A DNA stretch of 5,761 bases. Source: Actinomycetales bacterium (GTDB lineage Bacteria; Actinomycetota; Actinomycetes; Actinomycetales; Microbacteriaceae). The DNA is taken from assembly GCA_015655255.1 (NCBI GenBank), contig JAATFJ010000245.1, positions 1 through 5,761 of the forward strand, written 5' to 3'. The notes beneath the pieces are model-generated. The model did no database searches. It was not told the DNA's origin and worked only from the letters and a program-made list of their open reading frames with translations. Each line of letters begins with the position of its first letter. Positions within the stretch are counted from its first letter, which is position 1. The translations under genes and the position numbers were made by a program. Shown here one piece after another: positions 5,557-5,761 of the stretch.

Positions 5557-5761
5557 GTGAACACACGTGTCCGAAGCCGGATACTCACGACAGCAGCCCT
5601 CGCATCCGTCTCCGCTCTCGCGCTGGCCGGATGCTCCACCGGCGGCAGCGGAGACGGCACCGACGCCGACGGCGACATCGAGATCAGCGTCGCCACCTTC
5701 AATGACTTCGGCTACACCGACGAGCTCTTCGCCGAGTACGAGGCCGACCACCCCGGCATCA
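5557..5761 (+). CDS. Sugar ABC transporter substrate-binding lipoprotein, N-terminal part, runs off right edge
   Basis: 68 codons from a GTG at 5557, preceded by AAAGGAG (5544-5550) at a six-base spacing; the frame stays open to the window edge. Residues 1-25 are a lipoprotein signal (basic VNTRVRSR, hydrophobic core, lipobox LALAGC, Cys at 26). A Gly/Asp/Ser-rich linker follows, then IEISVATFNDFGYTDELFAEYEADHPGI (41-68), the first strand and helix typical of family 1 extracellular solute-binding proteins for oligosaccharides. Such proteins capture sugar outside the membrane and pass it to MalFG-type permeases, whose genes are expected just beyond the edge. The double CebR-type operator and the upstream GH16 enzyme suggest a beta-glucan oligosaccharide ligand such as cellobiose or laminaribiose. 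It may be a CebE equivalent, but the visible part is too short to assign the symbol. Confidence 0.88.
   Translation, partial: MNTRVRSRILTTAALASVSALALAGCSTGGSGDGTDADGDIEISVATFNDFGYTDELFAEYEADHPGI

Overview
The window is high-GC DNA with strong third-position G/C bias. It looks like an actinobacterium, most likely of the Microbacteriaceae/Microbacterium type. Supporting signs are two genes with leaderless-type starts (a TANNNT -10 box six bases before the start codon), lipobox lipoproteins, and two perfect copies of the 14-bp CebR/CelR operator known from Streptomyces and Thermobifida. The genus is an inference; no marker gene is present.

Layout. (1) 1-1008, minus strand: the N-terminal 336 residues of a membrane glycosyltransferase (GT2 fold) that runs off the left edge. 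It has a stretch of about 140 residues, much of it acidic and helix-prone, between two catalytic-fold motifs. (2) 1009-1167: a divergent intergenic region with a short hairpin and a near-perfect 18-bp direct repeat, built from four TTGCG units, just before the kinase ribosome binding site. (3) 1168-3917, plus strand: a two-gene operon with ATGA overlap. It encodes a six-TM PAS histidine kinase and a seven-TM protein whose C-terminal domain reads as a GGDEF fold with the GGDEF motif replaced by SDRRA. No response regulator is in the window. (4) 3985-4503, minus strand: adenine phosphoribosyltransferase (apt), convergent with the operon. (5) 4575-5402, plus strand: a GH16 laminarinase-type lipoprotein, divergent from apt. 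Both apt and the GH16 gene have leaderless-type promoters in a 71-bp gap. (6) 5403-5556: a TTGACA-18-TATTGT promoter with one TGGGAGCGCTCCCA operator filling the spacer and a second just after the expected transcription start. (7) 5557 to the right edge: the N-terminus of a sugar ABC-transporter substrate-binding lipoprotein.

Two functional themes stand out. On the right, a secreted beta-glucanase sits beside a transporter binding protein under a CebR-type double operator. This suggests uptake of beta-glucan oligosaccharides (laminari-, cello- or mixed-linkage), repressed by a LacI-family protein encoded elsewhere. On the left, an envelope-polysaccharide-type glycosyltransferase is divergent from a membrane kinase paired with an apparently catalytically dead diguanylate-cyclase-like sensor. 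This is the least familiar part of the window and a plausible candidate for an uncharacterised signalling pair.
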